Assembly: GCF_048892425.1 (NCBI RefSeq)
Contig: NZ_JBLZHU010000007.1
Location: forward strand, 124,001-188,000
Source of the DNA: Pacificispira sp002696645
GTDB lineage: Bacteria > Pseudomonadota > Alphaproteobacteria > UBA8366 > Aestuariispiraceae
DNA length: 64,000 nt
Reading direction: 5' to 3'
In this document: piece by piece, positions 16,494-26,450 of the stretch
How positions within the stretch are numbered: the stretch's first letter is position 1
Layout: each line of letters starts with the position of its first letter
Position numbers and translations under genes: made by a program
Notes under the pieces: model-generated
Told to the model about the DNA's origin: nothing
Seen by the model: only the letters and a program-made list of their open reading frames with translations
Databases searched by the model: none

Positions 16494-17810
16494 ATGCAGA
16501 TTGCAGTAATTGGGACCGGCTATGTCGGATTGGTGTCCGGCGCATGTTTTGCCGATCTTGGCCACACCGTTGTCTGCGTTGATATCAATCCGGAAAAAAT
16601 CCGCAAGCTGGAAGCGGGCATTATCCCAATCTATGAACCGGGTTTAGATGCGATGGTCGCCCGCACTGTCGCGGCAGGAAACCTGTCTTTCACAACTGAA
16701 ATCTCTGAAGCAGTCCCAGGCGCGGATGCTGCCTTTATCGCCGTTGGCACACCCCCGCGCCCTGAAGATGGCCATGCCGACATGCGCTATGTGCATGCCG
16801 CCGCAGAAGCCATCGCCGCAGCCATGACCGGTTATACCGTCATTGTTGATAAATCCACGGTTCCTGTCGGCACCTCGCGGGAAGTGACAAAGATTGTCAG
16901 CCGGATGCGCGATGCCACAGAATTTGATGTCGCATCCAATCCCGAATTTTTGCGGGAAGGGGCAGCAATCGGGGACTTTATGAATCCAGACCGGATTGTC
17001 GTTGGCATGCGATCCGACCGCGCCAGAGAGGTCATGGCAAATGTGTACAGGCCCATGACCGATCGCGGTATCCCCCTGTTGATGACGGACCCGGATTCCG
17101 CAGAGCTGATCAAATATGCCGCCAATGCATTCCTGGCGACCAAAATCGCCTTCATCAATGAAATCGCAGATATCTGTGAACGCACCGGCGCAAATGTCTA
17201 TCAGGTTGCCCAGGGCATTGGCATGGATACCCGCATCGGGCCAAAATTCCTGATGCCGGGCCCTGGTTATGGCGGCAGTTGTTTTCCAAAAGATACGCTG
17301 GAACTGGTCGCTACCGCCCAGAAGTTTGAAACCCCCAGCCGGATTGTCGAAGCAGTCGTTGCGTCGAATGATGCCCGTAAACAAGGCATGGCCAGCCGTG
17401 TTGCGACCGCATTGGATGCGCCCGTAAAAGGCAAGCGCATTGCCGTTCTGGGCCTGACCTTCAAGGCGGAAACCGACGATATGCGGGAAAGCCCGGCAAT
17501 CGACATCATAGCCAGCCTGCAGGCGGAAGGGGCGGACGTCGCTGTGCACGACCCAAAAGGGATGGATGTCGCAAAAACGCTTCTCAAGAATGTGAAATGG
17601 TCTGATAATGCCTATGATGCGATGAAAGGCGCGGAAGCCGTCGTCATCGTGACGGAGTGGAATGACTATAAAACAATGGATTTAAACCGTGCTAAAGAGG
17701 TTCTTGCCCGGCCAATAATGGTCGATCTGCGAAATCTCTTTGAGCCCCAAGAAATGCTGGAACTGGGTTTCCTGTATTCCAGCGTTGGGCGTGTGACGCC
17801 CGGCATGTAA
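16494..17810 (+). CDS. ugd: UDP-glucose 6-dehydrogenase
   Basis: 438 residues, usual length. The NAD-binding motif IGTGYVGLVSGACFADLGH opens the protein; the DKSTVPVGTS and NPEFLREGAAIGDFMNPDRIVVG blocks follow, then the catalytic cysteine in YGGSCFPKDTLELV and the C-terminal GLTFKAETDDMRESPAID. It oxidises UDP-glucose twice to UDP-glucuronate. GGGGAG lies upstream of the ATG. It consumes the galU product directly. Confidence 0.97.
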   Translation: MQIAVIGTGYVGLVSGACFADLGHTVVCVDINPEKIRKLEAGIIPIYEPGLDAMVARTVAAGNLSFTTEISEAVPGADAAFIAVGTPPRPEDGHADMRYVHAAAEAIAAAMTGYTVIVDKSTVPVGTSREVTKIVSRMRDATEFDVASNPEFLREGAAIGDFMNPDRIVVGMRSDRAREVMANVYRPMTDRGIPLLMTDPDSAELIKYAANAFLATKIAFINEIADICERTGANVYQVAQGIGMDTRIGPKFLMPGPGYGGSCFPKDTLELVATAQKFETPSRIVEAVVASNDARKQGMASRVATALDAPVKGKRIAVLGLTFKAETDDMRESPAIDIIASLQAEGADVAVHDPKGMDVAKTLLKNVKWSDNAYDAMKGAEAVVIVTEWNDYKTMDLNRAKEVLARPIMVDLRNLFEPQEMLELGFLYSSVGRVTPGM

Positions 17811-17874
17811 CAATAGGTGCATAATCTTGGGCGCGTAAGACTGGCGGTATCCAGTGGGGAAGGACGAAGTAAGT

Positions 17875-19266
17875 ATGGGGCATCGTTTCGATCCCGAGAT
17901 TTTACGGGAATATGATATCCGCGGGGTCGTTGGCCAGTCGCTTTCGGCGTCCGATGCATTGGCCCTGGGGCGCACAATGGGAACGATTGCCGTCGCAGGC
18001 AGTGGTCGCATCGCCGTTGTCGGCTTTGATGGACGGATGAGTTCCCCCATGCTGGAAGAGGAATTGTGCCGCGGTTTGGCCTCCTGTGGTCTGTATGTCT
18101 TGCGCATCGGTCTGGTGCCCACGCCCTGTCTGTATTTCGCTGCGAAAATGCTGAAGGCGTCTTTGGGTATCATGGTGACCGGATCCCATAACCCGCCAGA
18201 ATATAACGGCTTTAAAATCGTCCTGAACGGGATGCCGTTTTATGGCGCAGAAATACAGCGCCTCCGGGACCTGTCCTATCGCGGTGTCTGGGCACGCGCC
18301 AAGGGCGCAATGGTCGAAACAGATACATTGGCTGCCTATACGACCCGTATTCTGTTGGGATTTGAGACCCAAAGATCCATGCGGGTCGGTTGGGATCCGG
18401 GCAATGGTGCGGCCTGCCCCGTCGTCTTGCGACTTGCGCATCGGTTGCCGGGGGAACATTTGCTGATCAATGAAACAGTTGATGGCACCTTCCCCGCACA
18501 TCATCCAGATCCAACCGTCGAAGCAAATCTGGCGCAGCTAAAGGATCTGGTGCTGACAGAAAAGCTGGATATGGGCCTGGCCTTTGATGGCGATGGCGAC
18601 AGAATAGGCATTGTCGATGATAAGGGCCGCGCGATCTGGGGCGATCAGCTCTTGGCCCTGATGGCGCGCGAAGTCCTGAAAGAAATGCCGGGTGCCCCAA
18701 TTCTGGCCGATGTGAAGGCCAGTCAGGTCCTGTTTGATGAGATTGAGCGTTTGGGCGGCAAACCGGTCATGTGCCCGACCGGTCATTCCATTATCAAGAC
18801 AAAGATGTTGGAGCATAAATCGCCTCTGGCCGGGGAAATGAGCGGCCATATCTTCTTTGCCGACAAATACTATGGCTATGACGACGCGCTGTATGCTGCC
18901 GTGCGTTTCATGGCGATGGTTGCCAATTCCGGTAAGAAAGCAAGCGAGCTGTTGGATGAATTACCCAAAATGCTCAATACGCCGGAAGTGCGGATAGATG
19001 TGCCCGACGTGCGGAAATTTGCAGTTGTTGAGGAAGTCAAAGCCCGCCTGATCGAGGCCGGTGCTGTGGTCAATGACACCGACGGGGTCCGGGTATCAGA
19101 TTTTGGGGGCTGGTGGCTGTTGCGTGCCTCCAACACACAACCGGCATTGGTTGCCCGCTGTGAGGGGCCAGACGAAAAGTCCTTAAAAAATCTAAAGGAA
19201 CAGCTTCTTTCCCAACTAAAAATCAGCGGCATCAAAATCGATGATGCCAGTGATCTGGCCGCCTGA
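17875..19266 (+). CDS. Phosphomannomutase/phosphoglucomutase
   Basis: 463 residues from ATG 17875, with AAGGA ten bases upstream; a GTG seven codons earlier is less likely. Four-domain alpha-D-phosphohexomutase: the phosphoserine loop is in VTGSHNPPEYNGFK, the Mg2+ loop is AFDGDGDRIGIVD, the sugar-binding loop is in GEMSGHIFF, and the phosphate-binding end is RASNTQPALVARCEG. It interconverts hexose 6- and 1-phosphates, like AlgC/ManB. In this place it can feed both galU (glucose-1-P) and GDP-mannose synthesis for gmd-fcl. Confidence 0.95.
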   Translation: MGHRFDPEILREYDIRGVVGQSLSASDALALGRTMGTIAVAGSGRIAVVGFDGRMSSPMLEEELCRGLASCGLYVLRIGLVPTPCLYFAAKMLKASLGIMVTGSHNPPEYNGFKIVLNGMPFYGAEIQRLRDLSYRGVWARAKGAMVETDTLAAYTTRILLGFETQRSMRVGWDPGNGAACPVVLRLAHRLPGEHLLINETVDGTFPAHHPDPTVEANLAQLKDLVLTEKLDMGLAFDGDGDRIGIVDDKGRAIWGDQLLALMAREVLKEMPGAPILADVKASQVLFDEIERLGGKPVMCPTGHSIIKTKMLEHKSPLAGEMSGHIFFADKYYGYDDALYAAVRFMAMVANSGKKASELLDELPKMLNTPEVRIDVPDVRKFAVVEEVKARLIEAGAVVNDTDGVRVSDFGGWWLLRASNTQPALVARCEGPDEKSLKNLKEQLLSQLKISGIKIDDASDLAA

Positions 19267-19269
19267 TTG

Positions 19270-19971
19270 ATGCAAGCGCCATTAGGCATCCTGTTTGATA
19301 AAGACGGCACGCTGCTGGAATATCACGCGACCTGGATGCCAGCGAACCACGCTGTCGCCCTGGAACTGGCGCAGGGCGATTTGAACACCGCCCACCATTT
19401 ACTGCGCGCCGGGGGATGGGATCAGGCAACTGATCGTGTCGCTTCTGGCAGTCCCCTGGCGGCAGGGGATCTGGAGGACATCGCGACCCTGTGGCAGGAC
19501 CTGTTGCCCGACGGCCCAGACCGCACGATTGATAGCATTGTCACCTATCTGGACAGTGCCTTTCCAGCCAATATGGTGCCAACGCCGGTCTGCGATCTGC
19601 CCGCCCTGTTGACGCAATTACAGGCCCGTAATATAGCCTTGGGCGTTGCCACCGCCGACAGTGCCAATGGCTTGCGAATGTCCCTGGCCCCGTTTGATAT
19701 ATTGCATCGCTTTGCCTTTGCTGTCGGCTTTGACAGCGGGCATGGACGCAAGCCCGAACCCGGCATGGTGCATGGATTTTGCGCCGCCACAGACCTGCCC
19801 CCGGACCGCGTCTGGGTTATCGGCGACAATCGACATGACATAGAAATGGCCCTGTCCGCCGGGGCGACAGGCATCGGGGTCCTGACCGGCACATCCAGCG
19901 CCGACGAACTGCGCGCTGCGGGTGCTGCAATGATATTGGACTCGATCGCTGCCCTGCCTGAGGTACTTTAA
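19270..19971 (+). CDS. HAD-superfamily phosphatase (Gph-like)
   Basis: 233 residues from ATG 19270, three bases after the mutase stop. Motif I is ILFDKDGTLLEY with the nucleophile aspartate, the helical cap spans about 20-95, and motif IV is WVIGDNRHDIEMALSAGATGIGVLTG. The layout is that of phosphoglycolate phosphatase-like HAD enzymes; the true substrate (phosphoglycolate, a sugar phosphate or another) is unknown. Position after the mutase suggests a sugar-phosphate role, which is inference. It ends overlapping the convergent MATE gene by 4 nt. Confidence 0.85.
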   Translation: MQAPLGILFDKDGTLLEYHATWMPANHAVALELAQGDLNTAHHLLRAGGWDQATDRVASGSPLAAGDLEDIATLWQDLLPDGPDRTIDSIVTYLDSAFPANMVPTPVCDLPALLTQLQARNIALGVATADSANGLRMSLAPFDILHRFAFAVGFDSGHGRKPEPGMVHGFCAATDLPPDRVWVIGDNRHDIEMALSAGATGIGVLTGTSSADELRAAGAAMILDSIAALPEVL

Positions 19972-21371
19972 CCGCGAATACGATGGAACGCGCTGCCCTT
20001 GGGACCGGTCTGACGCCAGAACCGCAGCGTCACCGCGATAGCGCAAAAGCCCAGCCCGATCATCAGGCCATACCAGACGCCAACACCGCCATAGCCTAGG
20101 ACGAACCCCATAACATAGGCACCGCCAATGCCAACGACCCAGTATCCCAGGAATGCCAGGACCATTGGCACCAGCGTATCGTTCAGCCCGCGCAATATGC
20201 CCCCGGCCGTGATCTGCACCCCATCAAACAATTGAAACAATGCCCCGACCGCTAAAAAGGTCGCGCCATAGGCAATGATCTGCGCCCGGTTTGGATCATC
20301 GTCGCTGAGGAACAGCCCGATAAAGACATAGCCCACGGTCCAGAACAGGATGGCGCAGCCCAGCATGAAAACCAAAGTCGTTTCCAGAATAACCCGACCC
20401 CGCAGGCGAACCGCCGCCAGATCCCGTGCCCCGGCAGCCAGGGCAATGCGAATTGTGGCGGCCTGTGACAGGCCAAAGGGCACCATAAACGTGATCGACA
20501 TAACCTGTAGCGCGATCTGATGCGCCGCCAATTGAGTGACGCCAACCCACCCCATCATAATCGCCGTTGCGCCAAACAGGCCATGCTCCATGACCCAACT
20601 GCCACCAGACGGCAGACCAATGCTCAACATCTGGCGAAAGCGCGGCCAATCGGGACGCCAGAACCGCACGAACAACTGCAGTTTTGCGAATTTCGGCGTG
20701 AAATTGATATACAGAACGGCCAGGACTAAAATGTAGATATCGACCACAAAGGTCGCCAATCCTGCCCCTGGCAGGCCCATAGCGGGAAAACCGAGCCCGC
20801 CAAACATGAAAACCCAATTCAACAGCGCATTCAGGGGAACACCGGACCAGGCAAACAACATAGCAGGGCGTGTTACCCCATAGGATGCCATAGTCAGGCG
20901 CAATGGAATGGTGACAAAAACGATGATAAGAACCGGTGCCATCCAGTTCAGATAGCCCTGCGCCGCATGGGAAATAACGGGGTCCTGGCCCAGAAGGATG
21001 AATGCCGTTTCCCCATATTGCAGGATCAGCGCGAAGGGGGTTCCCATCATCAACCCGATCCAAAGGCCCTGACGCGCACTGCGGCGCACACCACGATCAT
21101 CATTCTGCGCGACGGCCTGGGCGGTCAGAGACGACACCGCCCCCAATGTGCCAATGCCAAACAAGAGAAATATAAACCAGGCATTCAAGGCCAGTGCCGC
21201 CGCCGCGATGGCATCCTGACCCAGATGACCGATCATCAACATGTCCACGGTCTCCATCAGGATTACCGCAACCATGGTCATGATCATCGGCCAGGCGAGA
21301 GAGAAAGTTGCCCCCACCTCCGCCTTTCGGTCCAAAACCGAAGGAGCCTGTATCGTATCTTGCTGTGTCAT
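19968..21371 (-). CDS. MATE-family efflux transporter (NorM-like)
   Basis: 467 residues with twelve predicted helices in two lobes. Start region LAWPMIMTMVAVILMETVDMLMIGHLGQDAIAAAALA holds the conserved helix-1 aspartate pattern, and the second lobe begins with GLPSGGSWVMEHGLFGATAIMMGW. NorM-type pumps expel cationic drugs and dyes in exchange for Na+ or H+. Nothing nearby indicates a physiological substrate. Confidence 0.92.
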   Translation of the reverse strand: MTQQDTIQAPSVLDRKAEVGATFSLAWPMIMTMVAVILMETVDMLMIGHLGQDAIAAAALALNAWFIFLLFGIGTLGAVSSLTAQAVAQNDDRGVRRSARQGLWIGLMMGTPFALILQYGETAFILLGQDPVISHAAQGYLNWMAPVLIIVFVTIPLRLTMASYGVTRPAMLFAWSGVPLNALLNWVFMFGGLGFPAMGLPGAGLATFVVDIYILVLAVLYINFTPKFAKLQLFVRFWRPDWPRFRQMLSIGLPSGGSWVMEHGLFGATAIMMGWVGVTQLAAHQIALQVMSITFMVPFGLSQAATIRIALAAGARDLAAVRLRGRVILETTLVFMLGCAILFWTVGYVFIGLFLSDDDPNRAQIIAYGATFLAVGALFQLFDGVQITAGGILRGLNDTLVPMVLAFLGYWVVGIGGAYVMGFVLGYGGVGVWYGLMIGLGFCAIAVTLRFWRQTGPKGSAFHRIRG

Positions 21372-21451
21372 GCCGAGGCTTATGCCTCAATTTTAGGCAG
21401 TGGGGAAGGAAATTGAGGAGGTGCTGGGTATGAAAAATTTGAACCGAATTA

Positions 21452-21823
21452 CTATCGATCAGGCGGACGTCCCGGGCGCGACAGAATATACAGGGATACA
21501 CAGAGCAACACGGCTGCGATACCACCATAGGCCCAGGCTGATAAATCCGTCACCGCCAGCATAATCGCCATGCTGACCGCCATCATCGCAGTAGACAGGA
21601 TCTTCGCACGAACCGGGATGACGCCATGCTGGTCCCACTCTCTAAGGGGCGGTCCGAAGCGGGGGTGATGATACAACCAGTCATGAAACCGCTGTGACGA
21701 GCGCGCAAAACACCACAAGGCCAGTAACAGAAAAGGAACCGTTGGCAGCAAGGGCAGAAACGCCCCTATAAAGCCAAGCCCAACGAATACACATCCGATC
21801 AGAAGATAAACGATGCGCGGCAT
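21452..21823 (-). CDS. DUF454/YbaN-family inner-membrane protein
   Basis: 123 residues from ATG 21823 (GGAG six bases upstream). The family pattern is clear: YLLIGCVFVGLGFIGAFLPLLPTVPFLLLALWCFARSSQRFHDWLYHHPRFGPPLREW, then two more helices. Small membrane protein with three or four helices and a conserved tryptophan/arginine loop. The function of YbaN is not known. It starts 14 bp after dxs on the same strand, so co-transcription is likely. Confidence 0.85.
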   Translation of the reverse strand: MPRIVYLLIGCVFVGLGFIGAFLPLLPTVPFLLLALWCFARSSQRFHDWLYHHPRFGPPLREWDQHGVIPVRAKILSTAMMAVSMAIMLAVTDLSAWAYGGIAAVLLCVSLYILSRPGRPPDR

Positions 21824-21837
21824 TGCGCGCTCCAATC

Positions 21838-23775
21838 CTAGGCCCGCGCCGGTGCGTCCGTCTCAACCGTTGCTCCGGCTTCCAGGGCTGCCAGCGCCGC
21901 TTTGACGATACCGGCCGAATCCAGCCCCGCTTCTGCGACCTGACGGTCCGGCTTGTCCTGATCAATAAAGCGGTCGGGCATGAACAATGTGCGCAAACGA
22001 ACGCCCTGAATCAGATCCTCAGCCACCAGAATATCCAACACCTGGGCCGAAAAACCGCCAATTGCCGCTTCTTCCACTGTGATCAACACATCATGGCTCT
22101 GCGCCAGTTTCCGCACCAGATCAGCATCGACCGGCTTGGCAAAGCGCGCATCGGCCACCGTCGTGGAAAACCCATGGGCAGCCAGGTCTTCCGCTGCGGT
22201 CATGGCATCCTGTAGACGGGTTCCCAAAGACAGAATGGCGACAGTCTTCCCTTCCCGCAGGATTCGCCCCTTCCCGATCTCTATCGGTTTGGGGTTTTTC
22301 GGAATTTCAATACCAACACCCTCGCCACGCGGATAGCGGATGGCAGATGGATGATCATCAATACCAGCGGCGGTTACCACCATGCGCGCCAATTCCGCCT
22401 CGTCCGACGGGGCCATGACGATGAAATTGGGCAGACAGCACAGATAGCTTAGGTCGAAAGCCCCACAATGGGTTGCCCCATCGGCCCCGACATAGCCTGC
22501 GCGATCAATGGCGAAGCGCACCGGCAAATTCTGAATGGCAACATCGTGGACCACCTGGTCATAGCCACGCTGTAGAAATGTTGAATAGATCGCCGCAAAG
22601 GGTCGATATCCCTCTGTCGCCAGACCAGCCGCAAAGGTCACCGCATGCTGTTCGGCAATACCGACATCAAAGGTCCGGCTGGGATGGGCCTTTTCAAACA
22701 AATGCAGCCCCGTGCCCGATGGCATTGCGGCGGTAATGGCGACGATTTTATCGTCTTTCTCTGCCAGATCGCTCAGCACCTGCCCAAAAACATTCTGATA
22801 GGCCGGCGCATTGGGTTTGGGCTTGTGCTGGGCACCGGTGACAACATCAAATTTCGCAACACCATGATATTTATCGGCGGAGGCTTCTGCGGGGGGATAC
22901 CCCTTCCCCTTTTGCGTCACGACATGGATCAGAACCGGACCGGATTCCTTTGCAGACCGGACGTTCTTCAGAACCGGCAGCAAATGATCCAGATTGTGAC
23001 CGTCAATCGGACCCACATAGTAAAAGCCCATTTCTTCAAACAGAGTTCCCCCCGTCACGAAACCACGGGCATATTCCTCAGCCTTTTCAACCGCGCGCTC
23101 AAAAGAACGCGGGAAGCGTTCTGCAATATGTTTGCCGATTTCCCGCAGGCTTAGATACTGTTTCGACGACATCAAACGGGACAGATACGCGCTCATCGCA
23201 CCGACGGGGGGCGCAATCGACATATCATTATCATTCAGAATGACGGTCAGGCGGGAATTCATCGCACCGGCATTGTTCATCGCCTCATAGGCCATGCCAG
23301 CGGACATTGCACCATCCCCGATCACGGCCACGACATGGTTGTCGTCACCACTTAAATCCCGCGCGACGGCCATTCCCAGACCGGCGGAAATCGACGTTGA
23401 GGAATGCGCCGCGCCAAACGGGTCATAGTCACTCTCATCCCGTTTGGTAAAGCCGCTTAATCCACCGCCCTGGCGCAGGGTTTCGATGCGGTCACGCCGC
23501 CCGGTCAGGATTTTATGGGGATAGCATTGATGACCGACATCCCAGATCAGGCGATCATCAGGCGTGTTGAATACGTAATGCAGCGCCACGGTCAGTTCGA
23601 CAACGCCCAGCCCCGCACCCAGATGCCCGCCCGTCTGGGACACCGCGCGAATGGTCGCTGCACGCAACTCATCGGCCAATTGCCGCAATTGCGTTGGCTT
23701 CAAATGGCGCAGATCAGACGGCAGGGAAACTGTGTCCAATAAGGGCGTCGCAAGCATGGGGCTGACATCTGTCAC
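21838..23775 (-). CDS. dxs: 1-deoxy-D-xylulose-5-phosphate synthase
   Basis: 645 residues, usual length. It condenses pyruvate and glyceraldehyde-3-phosphate with thiamine diphosphate, the first step of the MEP isoprenoid pathway. Seen are LGVVELTVALHYVFNTPDD, the ThDP-site VIGDGAMSAGMAYEAMNNAG, the Mg-site LNDNDMSIAPPVG, the catalytic glutamate region DVGIAEQHAVTFAAGLA and the C-terminal transketolase domain. Cytoplasmic. The next gene downstream is the DUF454 protein. Confidence 0.97.
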   Translation of the reverse strand: MTDVSPMLATPLLDTVSLPSDLRHLKPTQLRQLADELRAATIRAVSQTGGHLGAGLGVVELTVALHYVFNTPDDRLIWDVGHQCYPHKILTGRRDRIETLRQGGGLSGFTKRDESDYDPFGAAHSSTSISAGLGMAVARDLSGDDNHVVAVIGDGAMSAGMAYEAMNNAGAMNSRLTVILNDNDMSIAPPVGAMSAYLSRLMSSKQYLSLREIGKHIAERFPRSFERAVEKAEEYARGFVTGGTLFEEMGFYYVGPIDGHNLDHLLPVLKNVRSAKESGPVLIHVVTQKGKGYPPAEASADKYHGVAKFDVVTGAQHKPKPNAPAYQNVFGQVLSDLAEKDDKIVAITAAMPSGTGLHLFEKAHPSRTFDVGIAEQHAVTFAAGLATEGYRPFAAIYSTFLQRGYDQVVHDVAIQNLPVRFAIDRAGYVGADGATHCGAFDLSYLCCLPNFIVMAPSDEAELARMVVTAAGIDDHPSAIRYPRGEGVGIEIPKNPKPIEIGKGRILREGKTVAILSLGTRLQDAMTAAEDLAAHGFSTTVADARFAKPVDADLVRKLAQSHDVLITVEEAAIGGFSAQVLDILVAEDLIQGVRLRTLFMPDRFIDQDKPDRQVAEAGLDSAGIVKAALAALEAGATVETDAPARA

Positions 23776-23897
23776 AAATGACCACTTTCACAGTGATTAA
23801 TAGTTCTGACACATACCTAGCCCGGAATTACGGTGCTTTCCAGACCGAATTCAATCCAAATCACGGCGTAACATTGAAATTCCAATGATTTCCACGG

Positions 23898-24281
23898 TCA
23901 TTGCAGTGTGGAATCTTGTGAAAAATCGATATGCAGATGATTGCCATCCGGGTCATGGAGATTGATCTGGGTGATCGGCATGCCCGGCACATCAACGCGG
24001 TGATAGGGTATTCCTTCCCGCTGCAGGATCGCCAGAAACCCCGTCATATCATCGGCAGAAATGGCGAAATGTTCCAATTGCTGGTCCCGTCGATAGGGGA
24101 CGGGTGGGTCGCTAACCCCCACCAGATGCACAATGGGGAACCCGTCGCAATACAGCCAGGCGCCCGGGAAATTGAAATCGGGACGCGCGCCTACCGTCAG
24201 TCCCAGAACACCACAATAGAAATCGATCATGCGCTGAAGCTGGGCGGTGCGCAGATTGACATGGTCCAGACGGCGCAGCAT
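23898..24281 (-). CDS. VOC-superfamily (glyoxalase-like) protein
   Basis: 127 residues, a single vicinal-oxygen-chelate unit of two beta-alpha-beta-beta-beta modules. Likely metal ligands are His7 (LDHVNLRT), His71 in EHFAISADD and the glutamate/aspartate end DPDGNHLHIDF. Substrate unknown; such proteins can be dioxygenases, isomerases or glutathione transferases. It begins 3 bp after the NOX-like gene stop and is surely co-transcribed with it, which hints at handling a reactive product, though that is inference. Confidence 0.82.
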   Translation of the reverse strand: MLRRLDHVNLRTAQLQRMIDFYCGVLGLTVGARPDFNFPGAWLYCDGFPIVHLVGVSDPPVPYRRDQQLEHFAISADDMTGFLAILQREGIPYHRVDVPGMPITQINLHDPDGNHLHIDFSQDSTLQ

Positions 24282-24284
24282 AGC

Positions 24285-26336
24285 TTAGAAATTCTCCTTC
24301 TTATACCCGAAGTCAAAGCGGCCTGCTTCCCGTGACAAGACGCGGGACAAGCCTTCTGGCCCGCAATAGAAAACATCGACCGCCTGATCCGGATGGGCCT
24401 GTCGAATTGATTTGAAAACGGACTGCCAATTGGGCCGGGACAGGCGTGTCGGGGCATGCAGACCGGTCAACAAATCGCGCCCTGTCTCCTGATGGTACAC
24501 TTCCATCGCGACTGTCAGGCTGGCAGATGTCAGCTCCGCCCGCAATCCGGTCAAATAAACCTGAATTTCGATCACATCGCGCGTTGCGGGATCTTCTTCC
24601 AATTGCGCCATCAGATCGACAAACCATTCAAAGGCTTTCTGATCCCGGTTCATCCAGATGAAATAGATCCGCTGCATCTGGCTGGCGGCCCCCTGTTGGC
24701 GCTGATGCAGGATGGACCGCAAGATGGAAGCAAAGGGCGTTACCCCGATCCCTGCCCCGATCAATACGGGGATCTTGCTGTCAAAAATATCGGATGCCGG
24801 CGACCCATAGGGACCATCCAGATAGACCCTGGGCCATGCGGCCGGGCGCTCTGGAATAGGCTGCTGTGCCATATCATGCAGCTTGTGCGTCCAATTTCCC
24901 ACGCCCCGGACATGCAGTTCCAACATTTCGGTTTCTTCCGGGTTGGAGGTGGCGGTGAATGGGTGCCATTCGAAACTGGAAATCATCGGATGTTTCAGGA
25001 AAACATATTCGCCCGGTTGATAGTGAAACCAGTCTGGCCGTGTCATTCGCAATCGCGTGACATTGGAAGACAGCGCATCTGCTTGCTGCAAGTCCGTGGT
25101 TTTCAACCCGTGCACCAGCCGGATGCCCCGTTCAATCAGATACAGCGCGCCGGGACCAACCACCCACATCCAGAATCCTGGAACATGCAACAGGAAGAAG
25201 GCAAACCACAGCCAGTAGAGTTGATGGGTGATATAGAACAGGTCAAACAACCCCTTGTCCCGCACGAACCGCAGGGAAAATATCCACATCACCAGAAACA
25301 GTCCGATCAGGGTCAGGCCGGTCCAGCCAACCCGTGATTTGAACAATTCGCCATACACAACATCACGTGTGAAAAAATCCGGGTCGATGATGCTTTCATA
25401 GGCCCCGATATAACCGCCAACATGGATGACTGCGCATAAAAAGGTCACATGGCCGACGATCTTATGAAATGCGATCGCATGGTCCAATGGCAGGAACGGC
25501 CCAAACCAGGTGCGCCGCAGAAAGGTTAGGGAGTGGCGCAACATGGCGATAAGAATGATCGCCCCGTTCAGTTTCAGGCAGGCCGCCGCCCCCTGGGCAA
25601 TTTGGGTGAACAGATCGGACCCAAGTTGAATTTCGGCCAGTATTCCGCTGCGAAACATCCAGGCATTAGCCGCGAAATACAGCACCAGCAGGACCAGCCA
25701 GGGGCGCTCATTCTCCCACAGGCGTGTGACGCCTTCGGTCAAGTTATGCAGCAGGCGTCCATGCGGGCGGCGACGGTCGCGCTCAATGCGCTCTGGCAAT
25801 CGCAGCCAGGTGGCGGAATTCGCAACCATCTGGTCTTTCAATGCCGGATGGGCATCGATGCAGGCCTTAAATTCCCCAAAGGTGATGGATTTGCTGCCAT
25901 CCGCATCCACCTTCTGAAACATCGCCTCGCTTAAGGCATCCAGTTTCTGCGGTGGAATATCCAGATGATGTTCATTCAGACTGCGATCCAGGATATGGGT
26001 CAGCTCTGCCTGATCAATCGTACCATCGCCATTCAGATCATGCAGATCAAAGACGATACGCAGTTTTTCATCCGGCGATCCAGTCAGCAGAATCTGTGCA
26101 AAATCAATAAATTCCCACAGCGTGACAGTGCCGCTGCCATCCCGATCAATCAGGCTAAAGATGCGGGCGGCATAATCTGCATCATGCAGCCCCAGCCCCG
26201 CCTGCAACTCTGCCTGATCAATTTTTCCATCTTCTCCCGCAATCACTTTAAATCGGGTTTCAATGTCACGCAGTTGAGAGATTGCGTCGCGCCCCAGTTT
26301 GACAATTGTCCCTGTATCATTCTTGGTCATTGCCAT
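24285..26336 (-). CDS. NOX5-like NADPH oxidase with EF-hands
   Basis: 683 residues. N-terminal EF-hand region: one degenerate loop (about 34-44) and three canonical 12-residue loops at 64-75, 100-111 and 144-155 with D-x-D/N-x-S/D spacing and final Glu. Then a six-helix ferric-reductase domain with four haem histidines, His291/His305 (14 apart) and His371/His384 (13 apart), the NOX spacing. The FAD motif HPFTATS is 458-464, the NADPH loop GAGIGVTPF is 527-535, CGPEG is 658-662, and the C-terminus is KENF as in animal NOX2. It should pass electrons from NADPH through FAD and two haems to oxygen across the inner membrane, under Ca2+ control. Superoxide production is inferred from the family; ferric reduction is an alternative. 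Confidence 0.92.
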   Translation of the reverse strand: MAMTKNDTGTIVKLGRDAISQLRDIETRFKVIAGEDGKIDQAELQAGLGLHDADYAARIFSLIDRDGSGTVTLWEFIDFAQILLTGSPDEKLRIVFDLHDLNGDGTIDQAELTHILDRSLNEHHLDIPPQKLDALSEAMFQKVDADGSKSITFGEFKACIDAHPALKDQMVANSATWLRLPERIERDRRRPHGRLLHNLTEGVTRLWENERPWLVLLVLYFAANAWMFRSGILAEIQLGSDLFTQIAQGAAACLKLNGAIILIAMLRHSLTFLRRTWFGPFLPLDHAIAFHKIVGHVTFLCAVIHVGGYIGAYESIIDPDFFTRDVVYGELFKSRVGWTGLTLIGLFLVMWIFSLRFVRDKGLFDLFYITHQLYWLWFAFFLLHVPGFWMWVVGPGALYLIERGIRLVHGLKTTDLQQADALSSNVTRLRMTRPDWFHYQPGEYVFLKHPMISSFEWHPFTATSNPEETEMLELHVRGVGNWTHKLHDMAQQPIPERPAAWPRVYLDGPYGSPASDIFDSKIPVLIGAGIGVTPFASILRSILHQRQQGAASQMQRIYFIWMNRDQKAFEWFVDLMAQLEEDPATRDVIEIQVYLTGLRAELTSASLTVAMEVYHQETGRDLLTGLHAPTRLSRPNWQSVFKSIRQAHPDQAVDVFYCGPEGLSRVLSREAGRFDFGYKKENF

Positions 26337-26450
26337 GGCTCCTAATGCGCTTTCTTGGCGCGTAGACAGTGCTTTCTTGTAACAGATTCTTCTGATCTGA
26401 AAGCAGGGGTTACCATTGCCGAAAAATAGAAAGTATTTTATCTTATATCC

